A DNA stretch of 64,000 bases from Whitmania pigra. Lineage: Eukaryota; Annelida; Clitellata; Hirudinida; Haemopidae. The position numbers were made by a program, and so were the translations under genes. Each line of letters begins with the position of its first letter. The first letter of the stretch is position 1. Below are positions 11,332 to 21,382 of this stretch, piece by piece. Location of the stretch: the NCBI GenBank assembly GCA_021613335.1, contig JAJTWR010000329.1:1208001-1272000 (forward strand), given 5' to 3'. The notes beneath the pieces were generated by a model, which was given only the letters and a program-made list of their open reading frames with translations, did no database searches and had not been told where the DNA came from.

Positions 11332-13488
11332 TTATTTGTGCATCTTCCAGTCTCTAAATGCGCCATTACTAGGCTGTAAAAAGTATCAATTAAATAGAAT
11401 ATACAATTTTCAACAAACATAATATATTTTATGAAAATTACTATTCAGGTAGATAATCTTTTCCAACTTGATATCTTCTTAGTATAACCTAAAAAAGGTA
11501 TTTTTAATGTTTAAAAGTAATAGAATTACTGAACAGACAATTTTAATATAAAAATATATGGCAAAAAGTTAGAATTAACACTCAAAATAATCAACGAGTT
11601 AAATTAATAAATTAATAATAATAATAATACAATACTAATAATAAATTATTAAATTATTTTTATCATTAATGTCACGATTAAGGTTCAAATTTAAGTGATA
11701 TGTTGATGTTCTGCATTTTTTTCAAAATCGAATATGAAGAATGTTACATGTGATCTCGAATACTTACATTTTCAATCGTTGGTATTTGATCTTCAGGAAT
11801 ATTGGGGATAATATCTAAAAGACGACTAAGCATAGGAGAATAAAAGTCGATATGGCGAATATAAACCGGAAGAGTGCTAAAAATAGTTTCGTCGTATATG
11901 GCAAACACCTGTCATTAAATAATGTCAATGCAAAATCCAAAATTAATGAGTAAAGCAAGAGTTCATTTTAACCTGATCGGCCAATGGTTTGAAATGATGG
12001 TATGACAAATAATTTTCTTCAACGTCGAAACAACCACGCATTCCAAACTTTTTCCACTTCCTGCATTTCATAACTTCCAAAACGAAATCTTTTCTGTTTG
12101 TAATGGTTATGGATATAATTTTAGTCAGTTAAAATTCAGTGATACCAAACTTACTCTATATTTTGATTGAGAGATATGTCACAATTTTCTAAATTTGGCA
12201 GCCTTGATATCACGGCGAGGAATTGGCGTCTGTACTGCTCAGGCATGTCAGAAATCGATGCAGTCAAATCAAGCGACCTAAAATCACACATGCGTAATGG
12301 ATACTTATCACTTAGTGCATAATTACGATATTGGACGAGCATACCCGGGACCACCGACAAAAATATCTGATTTCTTTTAATTATGTCAATTAAGTGATAT
12401 TAAAATAAAGAAAAGGCTGTAAATGAAAAGGGCTCCAAAAATTGTCGGGTCCCTGGGCACTTGCTTCCCTCCTCCGAGAGACTGGACTTACGATAATTAA
12501 AAGGCAGAAAATAATTACATTTCTATTATTACCTTAATTGATCCAACGAGCTCAAAGCTTCAAGGAAATGTACATTTTGACAAATATTTGGTACATTACG
12601 AAAACACAACACTTTGAGTTGATTGAGGGTTGCGAGAGATTTCATTGAACTTTCGCTAAGAATGGAATTGCGCATCTCGAATTCTTCCATTAAGTTAGAA
12701 AACTTTGAAAGATCCAGATTTATCACGTGTTTGCTTTTACAACCTAAATATTCCTCGTCAGACCAGTTTAAATTCATCTGATTGCCAATATTACGTAAAT
12801 ATAACTTCTTGAGTTTTGGAAATGGAGCATTCAGGAATGTTATTGCATCTCTGAAAATGTTGGTAAATATAATAATCAGTTAGCAAATGATAACAAATAT
12901 TAAATTTAATTGCTCAATTCAAAGTGACTTCTACACCTTCCAGTATACCCAAGATTTAAACTTTCAAGTGTGGGTCCCATGTTGCCGAGGTAACTCATAT
13001 CAATTTCGCTGATGATACTCAATTTAATTGAAAGAGATTTAACGGGGTAAATCACTTCGTTCATGTTGGATAACACCAGTTCCCGTTTGAAGATCTGTCC
13101 GACTGACTCGGCATCAATATTCTTCCAACTGAGGAGGTCTCTGCATTTCAAGGTTTCTTTAAGAGGGATGTACCATTTCATTTCTTTGCTTTTCCAAATG
13201 ATTCTCTCGTAGAGAAATGGAGGAAGTAATTTTTTCTTAGAAATCCAAGCTTCTGTAAAAGTGAAATATTTGGACTCGACAATTAATAGGAAATGTATTT
13301 GAAGTTCTTTCTATATTAATGAAGTTGCTAATTAATTTTTGCAAGCATATTATTTCTAGGAAGTAAACAAAGGGTGACAATTGAAAATAACCTCTTATAA
13401 CACCTGAGTCGAGAAACACCTTTCTAAAGTGCATGACGATAAATTCCAGTATACTATCTTGTAAGCTCTTATATTTATTTTCAAGCAT
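11332..13488 (-). CDS. F-box/leucine-rich-repeat-type protein, unit 1
   Basis: Seven exons on the minus strand: 13488-13392, 13252-12937, 12850-12533, about 12366-12155, 12093-11973, 11908-11768, 11373-11332; roughly 415 residues. Exon 1 starts MLENKYKSLQDSILEF. Exon 2 brings an F-box-like segment (KLLPPFLYERIIWKSKEM, residues about 38-55). Later exons carry irregular leucine-rich repeats (LKKLYLRNIG, INLDLSKFSN, LKVLCFRNVP, LPNLENCDIS). Introns are GT-AG and phases agree except at exon 3 to 4. There the obvious acceptor (cag before 12366) breaks the frame, whereas a weak acceptor seven bases earlier keeps it. F-box/LRR proteins usually recruit substrates to SCF ubiquitin ligases; that role is inferred. 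The terminal exon (PSNGAFRDW) is the least certain. Confidence 0.65.
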
Positions 13489-14129
13489 GTTTGAAAAGCA
13501 ATAATAAGTTGGTAAAATTTAAAATAATATCTCACTCTTTAAATCCAATCCAAAGATTCTCATTGATTGCGAAATAAAAATTTATTAAATTAATTTGACA
13601 ATAATAAAATTCAAATTTTTAAATGATTAAATATAATAGTTTTGATTAAAATAAATTAATGATCGTCTAATTTAAATAAATCAGTATTAGAAAGTTGACC
13701 AAATTGATTCACAACTAGCTGTACAACGCGTTTCAGTAGCTCAGTCTGGTAAATTGGATAAGAATGGAAGAGAAAGCGCACGTTTCCAATACTTTTTCTA
13801 AAACTATACGTTTAATTTCACAATGCTTACGGGAATACAATGCTTTTTGTAGTTCCATTTATCTGTACATATAAGTAGAGATTGTCTGGTTTGCCGACTG
13901 TGGTACACGCTTTATATAATTGCACGTGTAAGAAGCAATTCATGTCTGGATCTAAACCGCACAATTCTATATGACGGTGGAACCCTTTTATCTCGATTTC
14001 GGTTGATTCGCCGACCCTATTAAGCCGACGTTTTCGAAGTGTAACCGCGAATTATGTCTTTGTCTTATGCTTTTCCCATCAGTTATGTCGATTCTTTTAT
14101 ATAGCCGAACCCTAGTATGTAAAGCTCAA
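13489..14129. other. Spacer upstream of the F-box gene, unit 1
   Basis: AT-rich; it would contain the promoter of the minus-strand F-box gene. About 270 bp (13765-14033) are absent from unit 2, where the flanking sequence is joined directly. The segment 13972-14035 (ggtggaacccttttatctcg onward) resembles an inverted-repeat end of an old DNA transposon, but I cannot find its partner. Confidence 0.4.
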
Positions 14130-14350
14130 TAGAGAGCAAATTTATATCATTGATTACAGAACCTTTATCTTCAATATTTAATTGTTCTTTTCGCACTGGT
14201 ATTATACCATCAATTTCACAATCTGCTAAAGTTATTTATTTAAATCTGTTGACCATAACGACTTCAATAATTAGACCTATATCCACTTGAGGTTGCCTTA
14301 CTTTTATTTTAAATTTCAGCCTTTTAATAATTCTCAATTTGGACTTAGGA
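14130..14350 (+). pseudogene. LINE reverse-transcriptase fragment, unit 1
   Basis: Translation contains EPLSSIFNCSFRTGIIPS, AKVIYLNLL and then RPIST, the order seen at the start of the fingers/palm of Jockey- or RTE-type non-LTR reverse transcriptases (KPLS-IFN-SF-TG-P, AKVIP, YRPIS). Stops and small gaps interrupt it. No catalytic YADD box is present. It is an old truncated piece in both tandem units. Confidence 0.6.
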
Positions 14351-14395
14351 AGAATTCTATTTATATGCCATTATTGTTGCAATCCGTTGTTTAAG

Positions 14396-15086
14396 GTGCT
14401 CGTTTCGGACAATGGCACTCACATAAAAGGAGTTTCAAGATTACTGTTTAAGAAATAGAACAGAGCATATTAGATCACCGCCATATCAACCTCATTGCAA
14501 CGGACAAGCGGAACGTTTTGTCGACACCTTAAAAAAGGTCATTGCAAAAGCTACAGGAGGAAGGAGTGATAGGCTCCAAGCATTACTTCTAACGCATAGG
14601 ACCACACCATGTCCGTCTTTGATAGGATTGAAGACTCCAGCAGAAGAATTCTTGGGAAGACAGTTGAGAACTCCACTGAGTGACCTCCAACTCAAGGAAC
14701 AAAAGGCTTATCTCCATAGGAAAGATCAGGAGATGGATGAAACAAAGTCTGGACGCCATCGTAGGGAATTTGCTGAAGAAGATGCAGTCTTCACCAGAGA
14801 GTACAGTGATCCAGGTCATCCGAAGTGGGTGCACGGCAGGATCAAACGACGATTGGGAAGACGCGTCTACGAGGTGGAAATCAATGGAAGGGTGCAACGT
14901 CGACACGCAAATCAGTTGAGGAAGCGGGAGACAGAGGATGCACTCAAGGTAATGTGCGACACATTTGACTTGCCATTCCTTCCACCAAGCGAGACAAATA
15001 CTAAGGAAGCATCTCAGAAAGCAAGTAGTCCAGAAACAACTGACATACCAGAAAATGAGGAAATGCCAGTCGGATGGATCCGCTAG
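14396..15086 (+). pseudogene. Gypsy-type integrase, core end plus C-terminal domain, unit 1
   Basis: The frame opens with VLVSDNGTH (second catalytic Asp of the DDE core). It shifts frame before NGQAER (catalytic Glu, 14496-14514) and then runs open to a stop at 15086. This part includes TPAEEFLGRQLRTPLSDLQ, DAVFTREYSDPGHPKWVHG and RLGRRVYEVEINGRVQRRH, the usual integrase C-terminal module of K02A2.6-like Gypsy elements. No protease, RT or first Asp remains, so this is a 3' remnant. The octamer agtccaga at 15027-15034, unoccupied here, is where hAT copy B sits in unit 2. Confidence 0.8.
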
Positions 15087-15182
15087 AGCTGCAGGTGTCT
15101 TAAATAGTTAGTATTTGTCACAACACAACACCTGATACTAATTATCATGATAAGATGTTTTATTAAATATGAAGCGACTTCT

Positions 15183-16013
15183 TCACAGCTCTTCACAGCC
15201 TGGATGTAAAACATCACTGGCATTAGAGGTATGCAGTATTATTATTATTATTATTATTTATTTATTAATTTTCATCATCATCAAGCATTTGCCTTAAGTA
15301 ATAGAATATTGTAATAAAGAAGCAATCACCAACAACCACTGCACTAAACAATCAAATTTACCTTTCGTAGACAGCCATGCAGAGTCCGTCACTGATGAGC
15401 TCTGTCCTCGGCTCCGCGACAGCGACGATGTTGTTCTCCATTCTCAACCACGATGCTGTCCACACGGGGTTGGCATCCAAGACCTCCATCCAGAACTGTT
15501 CGTCTAAAGCACCAATTTTTCAAATGTAAACAACCATAGATAAAATTTTTGAAAGCAATATCATGTGCATACCATGGCCCCGATATAAGGTAGCCACGTG
15601 GCTGAAGGTAGTCCCTCTCATCGAAGATGATTGTTCCTGAACCCTCGGGGTACGACATGAACATGAAGCTGAAAAAGTTCAAATCCAACATTTCAATTCA
15701 CATTTTTCCACAAACATGAAGCACTTGGTAATATCAACTTATTCAACCAACTTAGGACCAATGCATATAGAAATACTCTAATTTAGTAATTTGTAATTCT
15801 AATGCTACGCAGCTAACTTACAATTTCAACTCTGGACTTAACTTACCTAAAGTGTTGCTATCCTCTTAGCTTTCTCCCTAAACTTAATAATAACGAAAAA
15901 ATCATAAATAATAACATCCAATAGCACTCCAATTCCTGGGACGGTTGCAATCATGGCATCCAGCATACCAATCAGGAAGGAATTCATTCACAGCTGCATT
16001 TGTGGATTCACAG
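15183..16013 (-). pseudogene. Unrecognised spliced gene or remnant, unit 2
   Basis: Duplicate of the gene at 7244-8064 with the same four exon-like pieces. The second piece starts at 15668, and its last codons differ by a small insertion (YLISGP instead of YLSGP). The third reads DEQFWMEVLDANPVW, so two residues changed while the frame stayed open. The last piece (15216-15183) again reads DVLHPGCEEL and stops. The open frame in both copies hints at constraint before duplication, but the gene is not resolved. Confidence 0.4.
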
Positions 16014-16132
16014 CTAAAGAAATATGGTAATTATAGATATAAACATGCAAATGACTTCACCAATTAATTATTGAATTAATGTATTTCTCAAATTAATTTC
16101 TCAGTATTATTATTATTATTATTATTATTATT

Positions 16133-17729
16133 TTGTTCCTAATTGACTATAAAGTTGCATAACCAAGTGCTGTTAATGTTAAATTCTAAATTTATTTAAA
16201 TTCAAAAAGCTTCGAGTAATTAGTTCCGTCTGAAGTTATTTTCGGCTGTTACATCAATGTAGATAAGGCAGACGAATTTGTATTTTGTGTTGTGGTTGTC
16301 AATCTCAGCTTCCTCCAAACGGGCTGCTGAAACAGCGCTATCTCAATCAAATTTCAAGAACCTTTGTGAAATGTTTCCACGGTCAAAATGGTCAACTTTT
16401 GTATCGACAAATTACATATTTACACATTTTGCGTAGAAAATTGCTTGTTCTTAAAAGTGCTTATTTTAAGATACCATTTTTTATTACAACTCAACCTTTA
16501 CACATCTCGAAGCAATTTATTTAATTTATTCGTCACGTTAGCCGACTAATTCTTGTTCGACATAGTATCTTATTTAAATTATTTGCTGATGACTTGTCGA
16601 ATTCTGTGTGTATGGTTTATTAAGGTCCATTTCATAACTATATGATTAGGACGTGAACTTCTGCACAAACTGACATCTTTTCGAGAATGCTTACGGAGTA
16701 CAGCAAACATTGTTCAGTAATTAAATGCTATTGAAGATGAACATGTCGAACTTTGGTAAATGACAAATACCGCCAAGATTTACCCAAATCCAATTAAGTT
16801 TGTTATTATTTGTTATTTTATAATAGATTTACTTAATTTCCTCTTGCATTTTCCAAATAATCCCCGCCTCCCTCCCAAATTAGCCCTTGCTTCTATATTC
16901 TCTCCCTTATTCTAAAAGCTTCAACTTTTTCTTATTTTATTTCGGTTTCATGGTGCGTGAATTGGTCGGCGTTTGATTGGTAATGTGTCAAAATGGTAAT
17001 GTTTCAAACCAGAAAAATTTCGGTAAACAAGTTAAATTAAGTGCAAAACAGACGTGGGTCAAGTACTCACAAACAGCTTTAAGCAAATTTCGTTCTAGAC
17101 AAAATGAGTTACGCACTCAGAGGATAGAGACAATTTGTGCTAAGTTTTGATATTAATTTTGTTATAAATATGAAAAACATGCAATGTTTGACTTACACTT
17201 CAGCTTTAACTAACAATAGGGGGGGCCGAGATTTTTATTTTATTTTATACCTAAGGGTTTTATGGTCTTATGGTCCAATCATTCTAAGATCATTGTCGAT
17301 CCAATATAACTTGAATTTTTGAAAAATGAATGCATATTTCCGAAGGATAAGTTATCTGATGAGGTCTTTGGAAAATCGATACCGAAACTGAAACAAATAT
17401 CAAATAATTTGAATGGGATGTAACTATAATCGTGCAAAGTTTCAGTTCAAAATATCAACCAAACAAATAAGCGCCAATAAACCTGCTTTTCAACAAAATT
17501 GGAACAAGTATTGGAGAACCAACTGCGAGTACAAGTACCAAATACCACAGGTCCGGTGCAAACTAATCACTACTCCAACCAATTATTCGGATAAAAGTAG
17601 CTACTTAAACTAAAGGAAATTAAAACAAATTGCAAAACTGGAAACACTGAAAAGGAGCTTTCAAAATTTTAATATGATCACTGGATATCATAAAAATACT
17701 GCATTACAGTTAAAATAAATGTATAATAT
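16133..17729. other. AT-rich spacer of unit 2, no supported gene
   Basis: Counterpart of 8187-9560. It includes a stretch of about 297 bp (17028-17324) missing from unit 1; I see no clear inverted ends or coding signal in it. Confidence 0.5.
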
Positions 17730-18036
17730 TGTTGTATACTTAGATTTTTGGAAATTAATTAAGTTTATATTGCTAATATAATTAAATTTATACTTAATTA
17801 TATTTGGCATCTTTTCCGAGCACGTGGGATCTATTTTTGCTACAGAAAAGCATTCTCGATTATCACCTAACAAACAACGAGAATCCAGACAACTTGGAAG
17901 CCCAAATAACCATTTCATCCTTAAGTACCTCAGTCCTTCAACACTTAACTTCTATTATTCAGTTCCGTTAACTGAATACCTGCTCTAATAAACTTATTAG
18001 TTAACTTACTTATTTGCGGACCCCCGGGTTATTTCA
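17730..18036 (+). repeat. 5' LTR (307 bp)
   Basis: Starts tgttgtatactt and ends cccgggttatttca. It contains an AATAAA-like word near 17986. Confidence 0.85.
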
Positions 18037-18037
18037 T

Positions 18038-18055
18038 TGGTGTCAGGAGTGGGAT
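18038..18055 (+). promoter_or_regulatory. Primer-binding site, tRNA-Leu-like
   Basis: tggtgtcaggagtgggat lies one base after the LTR. Its complement ends in CACCA and resembles the 3' end of a metazoan tRNA-Leu. The tRNA assignment is from memory of tRNA-Leu acceptor sequences. Confidence 0.65.
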
Positions 18056-18070
18056 CCCAAAAGGTAAGTC

Positions 18071-19327
18071 ATGAGCAAGGCCTTAGAAGATTTAACTTTT
18101 GCTGAAATGAGACGTGAGCTTAAGTTGAGGCAAATGGATTCGAAAGGCTCCAGAGAAGAATTGCAAGATCGTCTGCAGTCGTGGATAATGGATCAGGGTG
18201 AGGATCCAGAGGATTATTTATTTGTTGATCCATTCCAGAAAATGTTTTTGATGGGCTTTGAATCCATAAAGTCAGAGTTCAACAATCTATCCAACAAGTG
18301 GGAAGTGATGGAAGATAAGCTAGCAGTTGTCATAGAAAAGGTAACTGAGGTTTCCTTCGACGGGACCGCCACTAGGTATCAACTGGGGAAGACTCCAGCA
18401 GGCACCAAAAACATCATGCCAGCTGAAGCATCAGCAGTGCACCCGATTGCCTCACTGGTTTCGGTTGAGAAAGAGACCGAGGAAATTGTAAATGGAAGAA
18501 CTTTGGGGAGCGAAGTGTTTCTTCCATGGAGTGAGGAATCGGGGAAGGAGCTGAGGAAAGAGCTGGGTGAGAAGAACGGTGTTGAGGAGACCTTTGTTGA
18601 TGTGAGTGAGGGCAGTTTGGGGGTTGACGAGGACAGTCCAATAGTGGAGCTCCTCATAAAGATGGGAAATGTTGAGAATAAAGACAGCGGTGAGCTGAGG
18701 GAGAGTTTTGCAAGCTCCAAAGAAGTCGCGCCAGTGCCCGATGAGCCAGTTCAGTGCACGATTGCCTCGTTGGTATCGGTTGTGGAGAGAACCGAGGAAA
18801 TAATTGAAGGGGGGACTTTGGGAGAGACCAGAGTGGAGCCTCCTCGCGTTGAGGAATCAGTGGAGGAACTGGGCCCGGAGAACAGTGGCGATCGATTTGA
18901 GTTGGGAGTTTCCGAATTCGATTCAGCTGTGGATATCGTGGAGGTTGGGGCTGCGGACGTAATTGTAGCTGAGAGGGGAGATATTGGCGGTGAGATACTC
19001 GGCGTTCGTGAGTACATGGTTGATAAAGTTGGATCAATGTCTGAGACGTTTATTTGTGGAGTTCTCAGCCAGAGCGGGCTTTCTGGCCTTCGGAGGTCGT
19101 CGGAGACTCGAGGCGAACATTTAGTGCTGTTGGTTGTTTTGCTGATCTTTTTCAGCAAGCGTTTTAGTAGAGATGCGAGAGGAGGACGGGCTCGCATTGA
19201 AACAGTGGTGGTACGTGGGCATCATGTTAGAGATTGTGTCCCGAGAGTAAAAATGAAGGTGGCACACATTCGCCGACTGGCGAAGTACCACGGGAAGCAG
19301 CAGTCTGTTCGGGACGAACAGATTTAA
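18071..19327 (+). CDS. SAP-domain Gag-like protein of the LTR element
   Basis: A 418-residue frame fills the interior. Residues 5-39 form a SAP motif (LTFAEMRRELKLRQMDSKGS then REELQDRL), a DNA-binding helix pair found at the start of Gag in several invertebrate Gypsy elements. A predicted coiled segment follows (60-95). The middle contains a diverged internal duplication: IASLVSVEKETEEIVNGRTLG (about 126-146) and IASLVSVVERTEEIIEGGTLG (about 231-251). Near residue 350 is a short hydrophobic run (LVLLVVLLIFF). The end (KVAHIRRLAKYHGK) resembles the tail of Gypsy Pol integrases (V-RL-YH). This suggests an in-frame deletion that joined gag to the last codons of pol. Start chosen at the first ATG after the primer site. 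Confidence 0.75.
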   Translation: MSKALEDLTFAEMRRELKLRQMDSKGSREELQDRLQSWIMDQGEDPEDYLFVDPFQKMFLMGFESIKSEFNNLSNKWEVMEDKLAVVIEKVTEVSFDGTATRYQLGKTPAGTKNIMPAEASAVHPIASLVSVEKETEEIVNGRTLGSEVFLPWSEESGKELRKELGEKNGVEETFVDVSEGSLGVDEDSPIVELLIKMGNVENKDSGELRESFASSKEVAPVPDEPVQCTIASLVSVVERTEEIIEGGTLGETRVEPPRVEESVEELGPENSGDRFELGVSEFDSAVDIVEVGAADVIVAERGDIGGEILGVREYMVDKVGSMSETFICGVLSQSGLSGLRRSSETRGEHLVLLVVLLIFFSKRFSRDARGGRARIETVVVRGHHVRDCVPRVKMKVAHIRRLAKYHGKQQSVRDEQI

Positions 19328-19338
19328 GGAGGGTGTAA

Positions 19339-19645
19339 TGTTGTATACTTAGATTTTTGAAAATTAATTAAGTTTATATTGCTAATATAATTAAATTTAT
19401 ACTTAATTATATTTGGCATCTTTTCCGAGCACGTGGGATCTATTTTTGCTACAGAAAAGCATTCTCGATAATCACCTAACAAACAACGAGAATCCAGACA
19501 ACTTGGAAGCCCAAATAACCATTTCATCCTTAAGTACCTCAGTCCTTCAACACTTAACTTCTATTATTCAGTTCCGTTAACTGAATACCTGCTCTAATAA
19601 ACTTATTAGTTAACTTACTTATTTGCGGACCCCCGGGTTATTTCA
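19339..19645 (+). repeat. 3' LTR (307 bp)
   Basis: Same length as the 5' LTR; differences seen are g/a near position 22 and t/a in cgattatcacc. It is preceded by the purine tract aaggaggg (19326-19333). Confidence 0.85.
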
Positions 19646-20725
19646 ATATTTAAAACAATTGATCTCTTTTTCATCTGGAAATGACTTACCATATCAACTA
19701 CAAAAATTATGATTAATTAATTGTGGTTATGCGCTCGGAAATCATGATGTTTATTGAGAAGATTTCGATTTGATTTATTGTAATTGTAGTTAATTAATGT
19801 AGCGCCATATGCATGGCGTCAGATGCGCTCCTTCCCAAAGGCGCTGGCGGCAGTGCAGGCTGGGTCGCGAACGTGACGCATTACGACTGCTGCCATTACC
19901 AGCAGTTCGCAACCCATTCAGCCAACCTGCACGCCATATTTTATGACCTTCAAACATAAGAAAACAAAAACAAACTAAAATACAAAGATAACCCAAACGC
20001 ATATGCAATGATGTTCAACTGAACATTTTAATATTGATTAGTAGAAAATTCAATTAACGCCAAAGACACAAAAGAATAAAGAAACCAAAAGGCAGTTATT
20101 ATTAAAATGGCAATATCTGCCTTCGCTGCTTTAAAAAATAAATCATGGAATTCCAAGCAAAATTATAATAAATCTAAGAACCTCACTCATTCCAAATATT
20201 AATCAAATCTTGGTTGCCAAAGTAGTGGAGAGTATTACATATTAGAAAGGTGTTGACAATCTGGACTACTAAGCAGGTGAAAGATTTGAACCATCAAACC
20301 TGGGAAGTGATATTTCAAACGAATTCAAATTAAACTAATCAACAATTGTCGTTTTCACGATAGTCTATGTTCGCAAAAATATATCAAAATTATTCAGTAC
20401 ATTTTAATCATCAAGATAAAGGCCGGATTCAGGCGATAGGCTTTAAACGTTGCATGATGTTTGAGCCAGATAATGCAATGGAATAAATTTAAATAAAAAA
20501 ATTTTTTATTTCAAACTCTCATGACGAACGAATAATCTTGACGAGATCTCGTTAATATTCAGCGAGTTTTATCAATACCTTCCTCATGGCCGGTATAAGT
20601 TCTTCACTTTCAAAATGAGGTATTTTACTAAAAGCAGCTTCCCGACAAATCTATCAAACGAGTAATAAACTTTTAAACATTTAATTATATATTAATGGTA
20701 AGTGATGCTAAGTGATATTTAAAAC
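19646..20725. other. Spacer of unit 2 after the LTR element
   Basis: Continues the unit-1 order (9565-10675) with small indels. Nothing recognisable. Confidence 0.5.
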
Positions 20726-20854
20726 CAGGGACGTCATTTGGTAGGGAGGGTCCAGAGCAATGGGACCCCGACATTTGTCAAGAAGCAAAAAGGTCTCCTT
20801 TGCAAGTTGTGCGAGGGATTGCCGACCCTGGAAAGAGCTGCAATGACGTCCCTG
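20726..20854. mobile_element. 129-bp MITE, unit 2
   Basis: Copy of the element at 10676-10804 with the same perfect 13-bp inverted ends and the same flanks, so it was present before the tandem duplication. Confidence 0.7.
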
Positions 20855-21382
20855 TATAAGGTATTTAATTCGCATGAACTCAACAGACATCGTCCACTCC
20901 TGCTTCTTCTATTGCACGATGTCGGACGTCACCGACGAAAAACAATAGACTCTTTAGTAAAATTCTTGTAAATCCTTTGTTTAAATCTTTTTGAACAATC
21001 TCTAACATGGTTCGAGTTACGCGCCCAATAGATAACTAAATAATGTTTCGCTTAAATCAATATAATGGATAACAATTGTAATTATAATATTCAAAACTCA
21101 CAAAGTCTGTCATGCCATAACTATTTGAATTCCACATTTTCTAAAATTAAGAATTAAGATTATGAATGCAATACAATGTAATGAACTAGTAATAGGCAAT
21201 GAATTATAAAATTAATGATGCACAATGAAAAACCATTCACAAAAAAAAATAAATATTCCTACATCCGCATTTAAAACCCACTCCTCACATTTTCCGCACA
21301 TCACATTGATTAGTTGCCTGGATAAAATGTTTTAAAATTAAGTGATGATGTACTAACTTGCCGACTCACTTACTTTATAAAG

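Larger units (their letters stand above)
6510..15026. repeat. Cargo tandem unit 1
   Basis: First copy of a tandem duplication; it aligns in order with 15027-24757. It starts at the agtccaga octamer next to hAT copy A and ends at the same octamer inside an intact integrase tail at 15027-15034. Content in order: integrase-tail fragments, an unrecognised minus-strand gene remnant, an AT-rich spacer, a MITE, an F-box/LRR gene, a LINE scrap and an integrase tail. Over the F-box gene the offset to unit 2 is a constant 10,051 bp with scattered substitutions. Confidence 0.85.
17730..19645 (+). mobile_element. Non-autonomous LTR retrotransposon encoding only a Gag-like protein (TR-GAG type)
   Basis: Two 307-bp LTRs (17730-18036 and 19339-19645), TG...CA, differ at only two visible positions. 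A primer-binding site follows at 18038 and a purine tract precedes the 3' LTR. Flanks read atat on both sides (or atatt, shifting the boundary by one base). The empty site is visible in unit 1 near 9558-9570, so insertion postdates the tandem duplication. The 1302-bp interior holds one long frame and has no reverse transcriptase, RNase H or integrase core. Mobilisation must be in trans. Confidence 0.85.

Noticed and set aside
13730..13770. tRNA A-box-like word gtagctcagtctggta (clearest in unit 2 near 23775)
   Set aside because: No B box or acceptor stem follows at the right distance, and unit 1 differs in the same word.
13972..14035. ggtggaaccctttt-rich segment as a Tigger/pogo end
   Set aside because: Only one end is visible and the deletion in unit 2 removes it; too weak to call an element.
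18379..19197. Long antisense frames inside the LTR-element gene
   Set aside because: They mirror the GC-biased third positions of the sense frame. Composition is Ser/Pro-rich without domains, and the sense frame has the SAP motif and correct position.
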